Shown here: positions 21,656 to 34,400 of the stretch, piece after piece | Position numbering within the stretch: the stretch's first letter is position 1 | Layout of the letters: the number at the start of each line of letters is the position of its first letter | Notes under the pieces: model-generated | Seen by the model: the letters and a program-made list of their open reading frames with translations, nothing else | What the model was told of the DNA's origin: nothing | Database searches by the model: none | DNA from: Rugalucina vietnamica | Lineage: Eukaryota > Mollusca > Bivalvia > Lucinida > Lucinidae | Reading direction: 5' to 3' | Assembly (NCBI GenBank): GCA_964017185.1 | Contig: OZ024876.1 | Span: 12,835,726-12,899,725, forward strand | DNA: 64,000 bases | Translations under genes and position numbers: made by a program

Positions 21656-21961
21656 AGCTCCTCCAAAAGGTGACCGATAAACATTCATGTTATATGTGCA
21701 ATATTATGTGAAGTTCCAAGTAGTTACTTTGCAAGTAGGTGTCATTGTTGACTTCGCCAGCCATCATTTTAGTTTTCTATACGGTATGTTTGGCGATACC
21801 CATCTTACAATATTTCAGTTGCCATGGGAACCACAATTAAAACATGACTCTCATCAAAATCTTGTGACTCTGCAACTATGGCATTGTTATTTATCCTTCT
21901 AAACTGTAAACATAAGTTAGCACCACGCTTATTTTGGCATGTATATTGAAAACATTAACCG

Positions 21962-22610
21962 TTGCTAAGGCATGTCACGCGTTGCTATGTGACTTTTTAT
22001 GGAAAAAAATGACGTGCGTGAGGGTCATTCCTAACCTTAATGCATACATCATCTGCTTTATAACATGCAATGGCAATTTATGTTTCGCATTGCTACTAAA
22101 ACCTTAGAAATGACGTATTAACCTACCAAAACTTGGAATCATTGTAAAACACGTTGCTATGGTAACCGACAATGAAACGAATTAAAAACACCATGTTTTG
22201 ACACATTACATAACCATTACTATAAAAAGGATAGATAATGAGTAATTTTAAGTTCAAGTCCATTAATAAAATAACCCATTTCTTATTTTCGTCATAATTG
22301 TGGTTATTTTTCATGTTGCTAAGGAATGCTACGTGTTGCTATGACACTATTGTTTTGGAACATTGACTCTCATGGAGGTCATTTTCATTCTTAATGTATT
22401 CTTTATCTGCTTTAGAATGTTTTATGACAAAATATGTTTTGTTTCTGTCCTAGCACCTGAGCGAAACGTCTTATCGCTTCAAAACAGTAATCTTTGAAAT
22501 ATGTGCGTTGCCATGGTAACCAGCCATGCAACGAATTAAAATCACCATTTTTGTAACTGACAAATCTAGTACTATCAAAACGAGTAACATCAGCAATTTT
22601 GAAGATGAGG
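21962..22610 (+). repeat. Diverged tandem duplication, unit about 350 bp
   Basis: GTTGCTAAGGCATG at 21961 and GTTGCTAAGGAATG at 22315 start two units that share GTTGCTATG, TCATTC..AACCTTAATG, ATCTGCTTTA.AA, GTTGCTATGGTAACCG / GTTGCCATGGTAACCA, and AACGAATTAAAA.CACCAT. The copies are strongly diverged. Confidence 0.75.
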
Positions 22611-22809
22611 CCAAAAACGGCGTCTATAGACCCCAGCCCTTTCAATCGGAAATATGTCCACTTTAAAAGCGATAAAAACCTATTTTAGAAGTCATATGAT
22701 AAAACGAATCTTACACTCGTGGTAATTTCATATGAAATTTATTAAACTCGCCGAAGGCTCGTTTAATAAATTTCATATGAAATGACCACTCGTGTAAGAT
22801 CCTCTATTT
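22611..22809. repeat. MITE-5 copy with terminal hairpin
   Basis: Shares AATATGTCCACTTTAAAAGC, AAGTCATATGATAAAACGAA with 53990-54040. 22707-22802 is a hairpin: CTTACACTCGTGGTAATTTC...ATTTATTAAACTCG against CGTTTAATAAAT...CACTCGTGTAAG. Confidence 0.8.
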
Positions 22810-23092
22810 AAGTTCGGGTAACTATTGGGAAATAGCTGCTCACTCGGCTTACTGTGCACGTATCTTTAATTATATTATTGTCTTTTTGTCCATGATCAGT
22901 GTATATTATCTCATATGTTGTATTGTATAATCTGAGAGTTAATAAAAGTATGTTCTGTTCTGTTCTGTTCTGTTCTGATATGTTTTCTAAGTATAAGTAC
23001 CTAATTGTCAATTTAGTTTTCCCCGTCTCGGTTTTTAGAGTGGGAATTTCTTTCTGATTGCGTATGTTCCCGATCATTGCCTACTTGAACCT
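22810..23092 (+). mobile_element. LINE-A copy with a nested insertion
   Basis: AGTTCGGGTAACTATTGGG...CTCACTCGGCTTAC, then after the insertion GATATGTTTTCTAAGTATAAG to TTGCCTACTTGAACC. In the family, CGGCTTAC and GATATG are adjacent. Confidence 0.75.
22852..22977 (+). mobile_element. 3' end of another retroposon with a (TGTTC)n tail
   Basis: A roughly 125-bp insert in LINE-A ends GAGTTAATAAAAGTA followed by four TGTTC units. A short tandem-repeat tail after an AATAAA-like signal fits a 5'-truncated non-LTR element. The family is unknown. Confidence 0.5.
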
Positions 23093-23130
23093 ATTTATTC
23101 TTTAATTATTACTTTTAATTATAAACAGTA

Positions 23131-23276
23131 AATAACTACCCCGTGACCAAAAATAAACCGATTTATCACGTGAGGATTAGTAAGCAGATGAAAGGGCGAG
23201 CTTCCAGCGAGCCCTTTCATCTGCTTACGGTCCGAGCGTGATAAATCGGTTTATTTTTGGTCACGGGGTAGTTATT
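23131..23276. repeat. 146-bp near-perfect palindrome
   Basis: A 40-nt left arm starting AATAACTACCCCGTGACC matches the right arm ending GGTCACGGGGTAGTTATT with no mismatch that I can see. An inner stem TAAGCAGATGAAAGGGC / GCCCTTTCATCTGCTTA extends it. Between them lies an unpaired bulge (GTGAGGATTAG / CGGTCCGAG). Confidence 0.9.
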
Positions 23277-24803
23277 CACTTTATAATGCAAAGAAAACCG
23301 ACAAATTTTGCGAAAAAACTCACCCGATGTGAGGAGATTTGTTTTCCGCCATTTTGTTTATTTAGTCAACAGCTCAGCAATCACTCCGCAGAACGACTCC
23401 CAAAATTCGCCTCCATAGCAGTACATTCTGTTGATAAATTAATTTTTTTCGATGTCCATTGTTTCATCTACGTAACGTTGCATAACAATGGCGGAGACTG
23501 ACGTCACAAAACGTGACTAAATTTGACGTCACTGACGCGCTCCTTTTTGTTGCGTTAAACAAAATTGCAACGCGGTCTTTATTTGGTCAGTAGAGATGGC
23601 CTTTATTCGGTCAGTAGCTAAATAAAGCTTCTGTTTATGAACCCACCTTTATTATGCCAATATGTAGGGTTGTTGCATTATAATTATAAGTTATGTTTAC
23701 TGTCGCCGGAATTAGATTTAATTAAATCTAAATCTAATTTACATACAAGACATCAGTGATATTTAATAAGTTCAAAAACTGATTTTAGTATAAGACGGGT
23801 GTATTTTATGCTTTTGTTTTTTAATTGGCATCCTTATTTTTCCATGAATGTCATAAGGGAGAATGTGTCGACTTAACATAGTATATTGTAATTACAGATA
23901 TAAAATCATAAATCGTTTTACATACTCGTATGTATGGATACATACTCGTATGTATGGAAAAAATCAAGGTTATCAAAATAAATTCTGCATGTCGTACATT
24001 AAGTACCTACTTAATATTGTACATATACAGCACTGGGCTTATGTTACATGTTGTGAATATTCGACAAAAATGAAATTTCTATGTCTATGTCTATGTCTTA
24101 ACACACATATGGAGTATTTTCGTTATGCTTCCACTCCTGCTATGTTTTCAAAATACGAGAACAATGTATTTTACCCCGTCGCAATATCGATTTGAACTGA
24201 ATGGAGCATGCCAATATTAATTCCTAATCAATAAATATCAATACGAACTATATTCAGTCGAATGCAAAGATATGCATGCCGAACAGATATCAAAATATTA
24301 AAGAAATGCAAGGTGGACATATATTTAATTTTTAATATCAAATATCTTAGTGCCGAGATATGCCAGGTATGTAAATTCTCCAGTATAGGCATTCATTAGT
24401 TGCCTATTGAAATCTCTAAGCAGTTCTAAATCATACCGTCGTGCTTTACTTTGCTACTTTCGCTAATGTTTCTTTCAAGTTGGCATTCTTCGTTTCGCCA
24501 CTAGTGTTATCGATATTCCTTGTAATTAAAAACTGTGTGCAGACCATATAAAAAAGATTTGCATGACATTTTGGTACATGCAACGGATTTTGTTCGTTAA
24601 AACAGTAAAACTCCAACTACATCAATTTCATAATTTTATTTTATATTAATTATAACAAACAAATAAATACAATAAAATTGCATTCAAACAATTCATGAAC
24701 TATCTTATGACACTGAAATTCTTTTAATGACGTCATAACTGAGAATCTAATAAAATAACTGTCCAAATTCTAGGAAGTATTGTAGAAAAAATCTGATACC
24801 AGA

Positions 24804-24839
<36 letters not shown>

Positions 24840-26544
24840 ATCAGGACCCATATAATAAACACAAAACCTTTTATATCAGGACGAAGACTGCACCTATTGA
24901 GACAAAGGGCGAGGATCGATTCAAAGTTATCTTTGAGCCCTCCCACTCACTGACCCAGTGCAGTGCGGTGCTGATCATTTTTCCTTTACGTCGTCTGTTT
25001 ATTCTGCCTCTCTGTCATTCTGTTGCACTCGCCCTCTTTGTTGTTGAATGATGCTTGTCACATGGCTATCATGCAGGAAATGTTTACTTATTTCTCTTCA
25101 AGTGTGTTGATAAAACTTGCCTTCTTCTATTATTAGGTGTTATCATTTTGTTCCCGCCATGTGTCAGGTTTGAGATTTTAAATTTAATAATACATGTATA
25201 TATTTCTGGTCTTTCTATGTCACAAGAGCAAAAAAGGTGTATGCCCTAATAACTATACATTAAGTGCTTTTCTATGCTGTACTTTCTTCGCGACGGACGA
25301 AATCATCACGCGCAAGAACGGACTGTTACAAACTAGATAAGAAAAATAAATAGCCACGAACTGGTACAATTGAGCCTTCGCGTGAGAAAACCAACCATTT
25401 GTGCCGACACAAACCAGGCTGTACAGTCACAGAAGCAGGCCAGAAGCTTGGAATTGAGGGATGGGATTGTACTATCTAAGCCCGTATGTAGCGGAAACGA
25501 AGGCCAGTTATCGTGCAGTTACACACGTTGGGGAAATTTCATGTTATTTAATAAAATATTCTTACGAGAAACTACATGCGTAAAAGAAAAAAATGGTCGA
25601 CAACAAAGCAAACAGATTACTATTTAGAAAGATTTTCTAATTTACAAAATATCATACTTGTACATGTAGTCGCGCAGACGTCCAAGACGTCAGTTTTACG
25701 CTTGTCACCTAATTGTTACATTTTTCAAATTTCACACAGATGCCATAAACAGTAATTTTACAGTATTTTAACCAATGAAACCCAATACTTTTTACTGGTA
25801 GCAAACACAATATGACAACAGATTAAGCCTTAGTACAATGCATGCCTTTTTATCACGATCGAAATAGAGATGACGCTATTATATTAACTGTCACAAAACT
25901 GTTACACTTCGTAAATTTACAATGTAGCACCTTTGGTACCTTTCATTACAAATTCCATTCAGTTTATTATAAAATTGCTTGTACTTTTTATTCGTTGAAG
26001 AAAATAAGCACATAATTTACTTAATTTTACTCATTCTTTTGTATTCCAAACGTTTTGATAATTTGAATTCTCATCTACTCGATGACATTGACATATTTTG
26101 TTCGACTAGTATTCTTGGCAAATTTCAGAGAGTTTCGACGATGCATTCAGAATTTATCGACAATCCAATTAGGAGACTCTTATTAAGATAATACGTTACT
26201 CATTGCGTTTTCAAACAGTTATTTCGTATTGAGACTCAGTTCATCTTATTTCTATGACACCTTAAAGGCACATCATAGAGCTAATGAAAGCTTGTTGAAC
26301 CACCGAATTGTGTTGAAATTCATAAATCCTATCCATTTTTGAATGCATACACTATACAGTAAAGCACAATTTGTGGCAATACCTTGCGTAACGTCCATGT
26401 AAACCTGTCCATTTGCATCCCCTGCATCCAATGACTTCATATCAAGGCGTATTTTTACGGGTTTGTATTCTCCTTCTCCTACGGTTATAACAAAGCTGTT
26501 ATTTCAACATTGCCCTTAAAATTTGATCTTTTTATGTTCCCTAG
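23277..26544. other. No exon recognised; poly-A at 24807-24838, MITE-1 fragment at 25372
   Basis: Immediately upstream of the first visible solenoid exon. A missing 5' exon should end in phase 2 before a GT donor; I examined this stretch and found none I could defend. 23919-23958 holds two copies of a TACATACTCGTATGTATGGA unit. The open frames at 23238, 23863, 25055 and 25979 carry no recognisable motif. Confidence 0.4.
25372..25524 (+). repeat. MITE-1 family copy, truncated
   Basis: Begins GAGCCTTCGCGTGAGAAAAC, then GACACAAACCAGGCTGTACA; the core hairpin is broken after GCGGAAACGAAGGC. Confidence 0.75.
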
Positions 26545-26690
26545 GCCAAGCAAAGCTGGGTGATATCATTCGCAGCATTGACTTTACAAGCATCAAAAGT
26601 TACGACGGCAGTCCCAGTCATCCGATTACTAAGCTGAAGGATATCAAAGAACGGTGTTTTGACGACAGTATCCCCTTTGAAGAACTTAAG
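26545..26690 (+). CDS. Solenoid gene, first visible exon
   Basis: Acceptor TTCCCTAG, donor GTATGG, phase 2 in and 0 out. Reads QAKLGDIIRSIDFTSIKSYD, continuing to FDDSIPFEELK. It enters mid-codon, so at least one upstream exon exists. The upstream start was not found in the window. Confidence 0.7.
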
Positions 26691-28392
26691 GTATGGTTCT
26701 AGGGAAGAAGCTGGTGATAACAAGGTACAAAATTTTAACAAAGTAGCAATAAGTGAGTCTAACTCAGTTATCTCACCATTGCCCGGTGAGTAATGACACA
26801 TTGCTGGGGGATTAAACTGGTTTTGCAGGACCCTTAACTAACCTACAGCTTCTGCAGTGGATCACAACATTGAGTTAGCTGTACTGTCCTCACAGTGAAT
26901 CTCACTGGCATGCGAATTTCTCGCGACTGTTTCGCGAATTTTGTCGCGGACTTTCGCACGACATTCGTGCGAGTGTCGCGCGAGTGTCGTGAGAATTTTC
27001 TTGTGTCGCGAACTAGTCGTGAACTGGTCGCGAAGTTTTTCAACATGTTGAAAAATTTTATGCGAATTTTTTCTCCAAAATATTTCGCAAGACTGTCGCG
27101 CGACCGTCGTGCGACGGTCGCGCGACGTTCGTGCGAGTGTCGCGAACTTGTCGCCGCGAAATTTTGGCGAATTTACAATGCGAAATTTTTGCGACACTCG
27201 TACGAATGTCGCGCGAGTGTCGCACGACGGTCGCGCGACAGTCTTGCGAAAACCTCGCGACTATCTGGCGAGAAAATAAAACTAAGCGACATTCGTACGA
27301 ATGACGCGCGACACTCGCACGAATGTCGCGCGACTGTCGTACGAATTTGAATGAAAATAAGTTACATTCGCTGGAAAGTCGTGAGACACTCTCACGAATG
27401 TCGCGCGACTGTTGTGCGACAGTCGCGCGACTATCGCGCGACAGTCGCGCGATATATTTTCAAAATTAGACCGAAATTCGCGAATTTGTCGCATAAATGT
27501 CTATTCAATGAGACTGCAACGTGAAAGTTGTGTTTATATCGTTTATCTTTGTCGCGAAATAGTCGCGAACTATTCGCGAACTAGTCTCCAGTTGTCGCAT
27601 TCCAGTGAGATAGGGGCTTAAATAGTCAAAATCTCTAAATAGACAACCAAATAGATTATGATAAACACCAAAATGAATGAAAAAGAGGACACATATACAA
27701 TATGCTGCCCGGCAGTTGAAGATCCCTGGAAAACCAATCAACGTCACTGAAAATCCGGAGCAAAACACCAACTGAACCCCGGTGGACCAAGCAACAGACA
27801 AGAAGGATCGGTCCCAGCCAGCTTAAAGCAATATAGTCATCCATCACAGAGTCTGACGCCCGACCCATTGGTGTGCAATTAAAGAAAGAGGCATGTAGTA
27901 AAACTGTGGGTCGGTGTGCAATTAAAGAAAGAGGCATATTGTAAACCTGTGATTATGTTTAAAATTAAGCATGCAGACTGTCGATCATATTTCAATTATA
28001 TCCTATACTTTTGAAACATAAAATATGTATTTTAACTGATGAGAAAAATCATTCATTCCGGAAAGTTTTTAAATTCGTAAACCAAGTCACCATAAACTCT
28101 GGTTCTGAAAGGCATTCACGCAAAAACGTCTTTAACACAACATTCAATTTCAAGTGAAATATTTATTTCGCGCATTGAATAAAATATAAAAGTAGATCCT
28201 TTGGAAGCGTTGAACACTTTCAAAGGGAGATCGTATGGGACATATTGCACAATTTCGGGTAATGAAGCCTGTAACATCATAGTATGTTAATATCCTATGC
28301 ACTTGGAGTTTACGTACAACAAACCATTATAACTCTTTTTATTCAAGAGCGTAGCGGAAACCATATAGCTGGACTGGTAGAAAAACTAATGA

Positions 28393-28427
<35 letters not shown>

Positions 28428-31400
28428 CACACTTACGTCTGTGTAACTTTAATTCATTTCAGGATGGTTACAAAGCTTTCGAGAAGAAAATTTGCGTTAA
28501 AGATTTCCCTGAAGCGGACAAGCCTGGGAGTGGAGTGGCTTGTAAAACAGCGAAACTACTCAACAAAATAACAGAGTAAGTGTAGGGTGGAAACTACACC
28601 TAGAGGATCTTATACGAGTGGTCATGTCGTATGATATTTATTAACTGCGCCTTCGCAAAAAAATAAATAAATTCACATGAAATAGCCACAATTGTAACAT
28701 AAAAAATAAAAAAAGAATAAAAGCGAAACCTGCGTCGCTCTTATGGTCGAACGTGTTTAAAATGTTCTGTTCTAATCTGCACTTCTGTTCAAAGGTAAAA
28801 AAATAAATCTTTCGTCAACCGGAACCGGAATTGTTATTTTTGACGTCCTCGTGACGTTGCAACACGCGCTGCTGCAATATACTAATTGATCAATTAACTT
28901 TCCATTATAGGTTTACGTGGCTGTCACGTTTCGACACGCGCTGCATTGTACTAACTGATAATCTAACTTTCCATAATGGTAATGGTCGGCTATGGTCACC
29001 AGGGTGAGGAAGCTGTCATATATGTAGCTTATTTTAAAAATATCTCCGCAATGGGAGTAGAGCGTCGCGACAAAGGTAGTGCCTTATTTCATATTAGGGC
29101 TATGTAAAACTTTAAGACTACTGCAAGGTACACCGCCCATGTACATTAAGTTTAAAGAACATGAAACGTCAATCACAAAGTAAAACTGGGGATTGATAGT
29201 GTATTCCAATTTTTTGCTGTTTTAGATAATTGTGTGTATACTTTTACGTAATAATGATACACGTTTACTCAATTATCCATAATAATTGCACCCTAAAAGT
29301 TAACATTTGGATTCATTCAATCTCCAAATGGCACAGACTGCATCAAATCGATCTAATGAAAACAAACTTTTTTTAATTCAGTCTTACGTCCCTTTCAAGA
29401 TTATTTCAGCTCATATTAGAGGAGACGGTGGGTAGGGAATTTTTTCGTTTCGCACAACACCCTCCACATACTAGGTTTGATACTATGGGTGGCTTCTTTG
29501 ATCAATATAAAGAGCTTCTAGGCACGTTGTCGCCCTGTGATATGGTGCATTTGTCCTCCAGAAGCCGTTACGTATTTTACCCATTCAAACCAGAAATGCG
29601 CTCTAAGTTTGTAAAAAACACTCTGAATCTCTAATCTAAATTCCAAACCTAAATGTATCAATATCATCTGATGAAAGAATGTTACGGGCACATATATTGA
29701 TATATTTAATCATTTTCATGCATCGATGGTGTTACGTATGTTACATTTTCAAAACAGCCCGTGTAAATGTTAATTACAGAACAGTAAGCTATTTTAATAT
29801 ACTTCTCTTTACGAATTTCACTTTTAATACACTACGGGTGGCTTCGTTTATCAATATAAAGATTTTCTAAGCACGTTGTCGCCCAATGGTATGGTGCATT
29901 TGCCCTCCAGAAGCCGTTACGCACGTCGTATGTTACCCGTTCACAACAGAAATATACTCTAAGTTTGAAAAAATGCACTATGAATCTCTAAAATAAATTC
30001 CAAACCTAAATATATTAATGTAATCTGATGAAAGAATGTTACTGGCACATGTGTTGATACTTTTAATTACATATATGCATCGATGGTGTTACGTATGTTA
30101 CATTTTCAAAACAGACTGTTCAGAGATTAATTACAGAACAGTAAGCTATTTTAATATACTTGTCTTTGCACATTTATACTTTAGATACACTTGTCTAAAA
30201 GACACGTATTCTTATTCTTTTACAAACCTGAAAAGCTAATCATCATGTCATTCCTTAGTCGAAAGTTATTGATATAGTCCACAGTAACTCACTTCAGATT
30301 GTGAAAGAATAAAGTGTTTAAAGTCAACTATGTACAGACAAGTTTAAAGAAAAGAAGAAAATATATACAATCATCTTGTTGTAGATCAATAACATATATG
30401 CCTTCTTGAAGTTGAATGCTCACTGCTTTGCCAGAAATGTGTACTTTTGATTGGTAAATATAACGTATGTAACACATAATAATTAGATATCAAAAATCAG
30501 TTTTAATGATTTTAATGCCGATTAAATGCTCATCGCTGTATGTAATTATGATTTAGCACTAATTTAGAAATCATATAAGATATAGCAAATATTCAAGAGT
30601 GTAATCCGGTTGTCAGTGAACTGAAAGCGCGCACACCCAAACCACAAAATCCCAAAGCATGTTTTACACCATTATTAGTATCCAGTGTTATGAAATGACA
30701 TTATCAACACCGTCGGTCACTATTTCTTAAGTTACCTTTCACAAAGCTTGCCAATATTAGTAAGCAAATATCAATATGCGGGTGACGGGCGATTTAATGG
30801 TAACGTATGTAACACATTTCATTTTTCACTTAAAATTTTAGGTGTTAAAACCTAAGGAAAACAAATAGTAATAAGATATAATAATCGTCACCTTAAGATT
30901 GTTTTCCGATTTCCGGATATTGAAATGACTCGCTGGCCATACAAAAGCACAACTCTGCGCATGCTAGTTCATTTTGTCTGGGTTCGGGGCACATGCGAGA
31001 CAAGCCAAGTTCTGCTTGCGCGTGTGCCAGGTGTTTTTGTTTTTTCTCTCGGGGTTCTCCCGTTTTTGCCCCACCTACCGGTTGGCCCGTCTCATGTGAG
31101 CTGAAATAATATTGAAAGGGACGTTAAACGGAACAAAAATTGTTCAGTCCATGGTCATGAGCACTGCTTCAATATAAGTACCATTGATGTTCCAGACATA
31201 GCCTGATGCGGTTGTTTTGATTTTGAGTTGATGCTTAACAGCCTAGTCAACAGCTATTGTCATATTGAGACGTTGACTCCATTTAATGGGACTTTTTCCC
31301 GAAAATCGGATGCCATGACATCCAAACAATGCTTTAAATACAACCACCCAAGTAAGCCACTACGGCTTATACGTATGGATGGTTTGATTTTAGATCTTCC

Positions 31401-34400
31401 TGGTCAGGCTCAAACCTGAGCGGTTAACCAGTGATAAGATGGTCAGTAAGTAGCGTATAAGCTATGCCTGGAGTCAAAAGAAACACATCTATTTCTTAAG
31501 GACCCGATGAACGGGGCCCATATTCCTACCCGACCAAACTTCTGAGGGATTCTGCTTAGGCTGATACGTTTGAGCGTTTCTGCTAAGGCTGAAAACATGT
31601 TTTTGAAGTTTTCACGTTATAAATGTGTCATCAAACGATCATGCTGTGGTGGTACATTTTCATTTGTGTAGCGCTAATGGCAACAGAACAAGTGACGGAC
31701 AGAAGCATCGTGGTTGTTATGAAAATTCTCGTATCTGTGTCTTCATTGTCTAAAATGCAGTTATGTCATCCCTGGCAAGAAAGCATTTTCGTGTAAAAAC
31801 GCTTACACGTTGTTTGCATATCCTGTTCTATGTTCGGATTTCACACCGAGGGCCCTCAAGAAATTCACATTTTGTGTTATTACTGCTTTACATTGCATTT
31901 TGCCACTCCCGGGGAACTGGTGTCGCCGGGCTAGATAATGTCCTTTCTCGTTCATCCGATCTGATGGATTTACTCTACAGGTTATATCAAACACTACATC
32001 AAATCAATAGTTTCGAAAGGCGCACACAAGCTGTAAGGAATACCACATATATTATCAAATAAATGGGTCCAGGAGTTTGAGGATAATATCTGCATCTAGT
32101 CGGATGCAACTGTCAGTGTGATATTTGCGAAGCCTTTGTCTTCCTAAGTCATTAAGTTCGCACATGTGAAAGATTCGTCGTGGATCGTGAATCTTGTTCA
32201 AGGACACAACATGGCACCTCGCAATCAGGAGCGGACGCTTTAACGATGGGTCACCAACGCATCATATATACCTTACAGTGCCCTATATGAAAATGGTGTT
32301 ACATACGTTACCATGAGCATACTGACAAGTCACCAGTGTGTCAACATATTCCAAACACCTTACTGTGTTCTATGCGAAAACCTTTGCAGATAATTATGTG
32401 AGACCTCTTTCATGTGAGCCGCAGCGCGCGAAAACCACTCTTCCGACAATTTTCCTTCTACAGAGTCAAAGAATTTAGACGCTTGAAATTTCGGATTTAA
32501 GAAGAAGTTTGAATTATCTGTGTAGAGTAAACAAGTGTTTTCATATAGGAATAATCTGGTTTTCGCATGAAGCGGCTCACTATATATACATTTATAATCA
32601 CCAAAATGAAATCTACCCATGTTTGAACATTAAGGTATTACATACGTTACCATGAGCATACTTGCAAGTCACAGGGTGTGTATTTTAGCACACTAAACAT
32701 GTATTTATCATAGGGTGTGTAAACTAGAACTAAATAATTTACAGAAACATATAACAGTTATTCATTTTGATATTTTTGTTGAAACGCCTACTTTTCAAAT
32801 GTTACAGCATACGGCGGTACCCTTAGGAAATGTTAAATTATCTAAATAAAATAGATTAAATATTTAATATAAATATATGATTTTGTGTAATAGCCAAGTT
32901 GAACTATTGGTCAATAAGAAAGAAGCTATCGTTTTTGGAATATAAAGAAAGAAATGCCAAAAACAAAAACGTTTTTAAACCCAAACCCCTATTTTCACGC
33001 CATAGATATAGAAGTAACGTTTGTAACACCGTATAATGCCTAATTTCAACTTTTAAAGATCATAAAGCATGTCCGTTAAATTGTTCTAGTACGTGATATA
33101 ATTAGTGTTGTTGCATGATTAAAGTGGGTGGAACATAGAAGGTTTCGCTATTTTGTTGGTACAAATATATTTTGAACATGTAACTTATGTAACGAGCTAC
33201 AGAAATATTGTGCACCACTTGCCGGGGCGACAACGTGCCTAGAACTCATCTAGGATAACCAATGGACCAATTGCATACTGCAAACAAAGTATGTGGAGGG
33301 TGTTGTGCGATTTCGTTAAATACGGTAGATACAGAATCTAGCGTCTCGCCTATATGAGACGGGCCAATCAGTTAATGGGCGAAAACGGGAGAACCACCTG
33401 GCACACCCGCAAGCAGAACTTGGCTTGTCTCACGTGGCCAGTGCGGACAACATAGTCTGCATGTTGTCTCAGAACCAATGTTAGATTACGGGAACTGTCA
33501 CATGAAGTTACTAGTTTACGAACACATGGCATTGTCTTTTGTGTAAAACCCCCATTTCTGATTTGCACAGAGACTCAGAAGAAGGGGTTTATGACATTTT
33601 GACCATTTATTTTGTTTGAAGACATTAAACGTCGACATCTTTTGCTACAATATGAAGGAAATGCTTATAACATGAAACGGTCATAGTTGAGATGCAATTG
33701 TTGAAATACATCTTATATCTTCTGTTGTAGCTCGTTCTTGGAGAGGAATGGAGATTTGTTTACAGAGGTGTCAGAGTACCGCCTCCACGCTCTCATGTCG
33801 GTATTACAAGCTGGTCTGAACTCTACCCACGTGACCTTGCTTTGGTCTTTCACGAATGGTTGGGGTGGTTTGGAGAGCTATCTAAGGGTAAAAACGATAG
33901 TTTGACGTCAAACAACACAAATCGGAAATCACTAAACTGATGAGCCAGTGACTGCACAGCTGTTCAGCGCCATTTTTTTCACTACACGGATAGTACAACT
34001 CCTCTTCTACTTAAATCCGAAATTTCAAGCTTCTAGCTCTTTTCTGTGACTGTACAGGTCGGTTTGTGTCGAACCTGGTCGGAAACCACATTGTTGGTTT
34101 TCCCACGAGGCGGCTCATATATTAGCCTGTTGTGTTCTGTGTGGGACATGGGCAGACAGTAACGCCCCCAGATAAAATGCCGCAAAACGCGGTGTCTCAT
34201 CTAGATGTATCACCCATTTGCGTGGAGAAATTTCATCGAAACATGGAATAAACAAACTAAAATCACCACTAACAGCCCTACATGAAAGTGACCCAAATGA
34301 TAACGATGAGCAAGTATATTTAAAAAAAAATTTAATCGAAGACAGTTGGACAGACCGGGGTCCAACTGATGTTTTTCTTTTGCTCCGGAGTGAGTAAGTT

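Larger units (their letters stand above)
26691..28462 (+). other. Intron 1 of the solenoid gene as seen
   Basis: Holds the CGCGAC fold-back element and a minus-strand LINE-A copy. The stretch 28120-28390 shows nothing recognisable. An (AAT)n run lies just before the acceptor. Confidence 0.6.
29417..33352. mobile_element. 3.9-kb transposon-like element with subterminal repeats and a TAACGTATGTAACAC motif array
   Basis: Inserted in a SINE-1, with TAT on both sides (29414-29416, 33353-33355). The terminal words TAGAGGAGACGGT and, inverted, TAGGCGAGACGCT are similar. Inner inverted repeats match closely: TCGCACAACACCCTCCACAT ACT and TTCTAGGCACGTTGTCGCCC on the left recur inverted at 33225-33315. 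At least eight copies of a TAACGTATGTAACAC-like motif are spread through it. It contains later SINE-1, SINE-2 and MITE-1 insertions. No transposase frame is recognisable, so it is probably non-autonomous; the superfamily is undetermined. Confidence 0.7.

Noticed and set aside
26862-27621. Several Arg/Ser/Thr-rich open frames of 67-151 codons on both strands
   Set aside because: All are readings of the CGCGAC word repeats in the fold-back element; both strands are open because stop codons are rare in these words.
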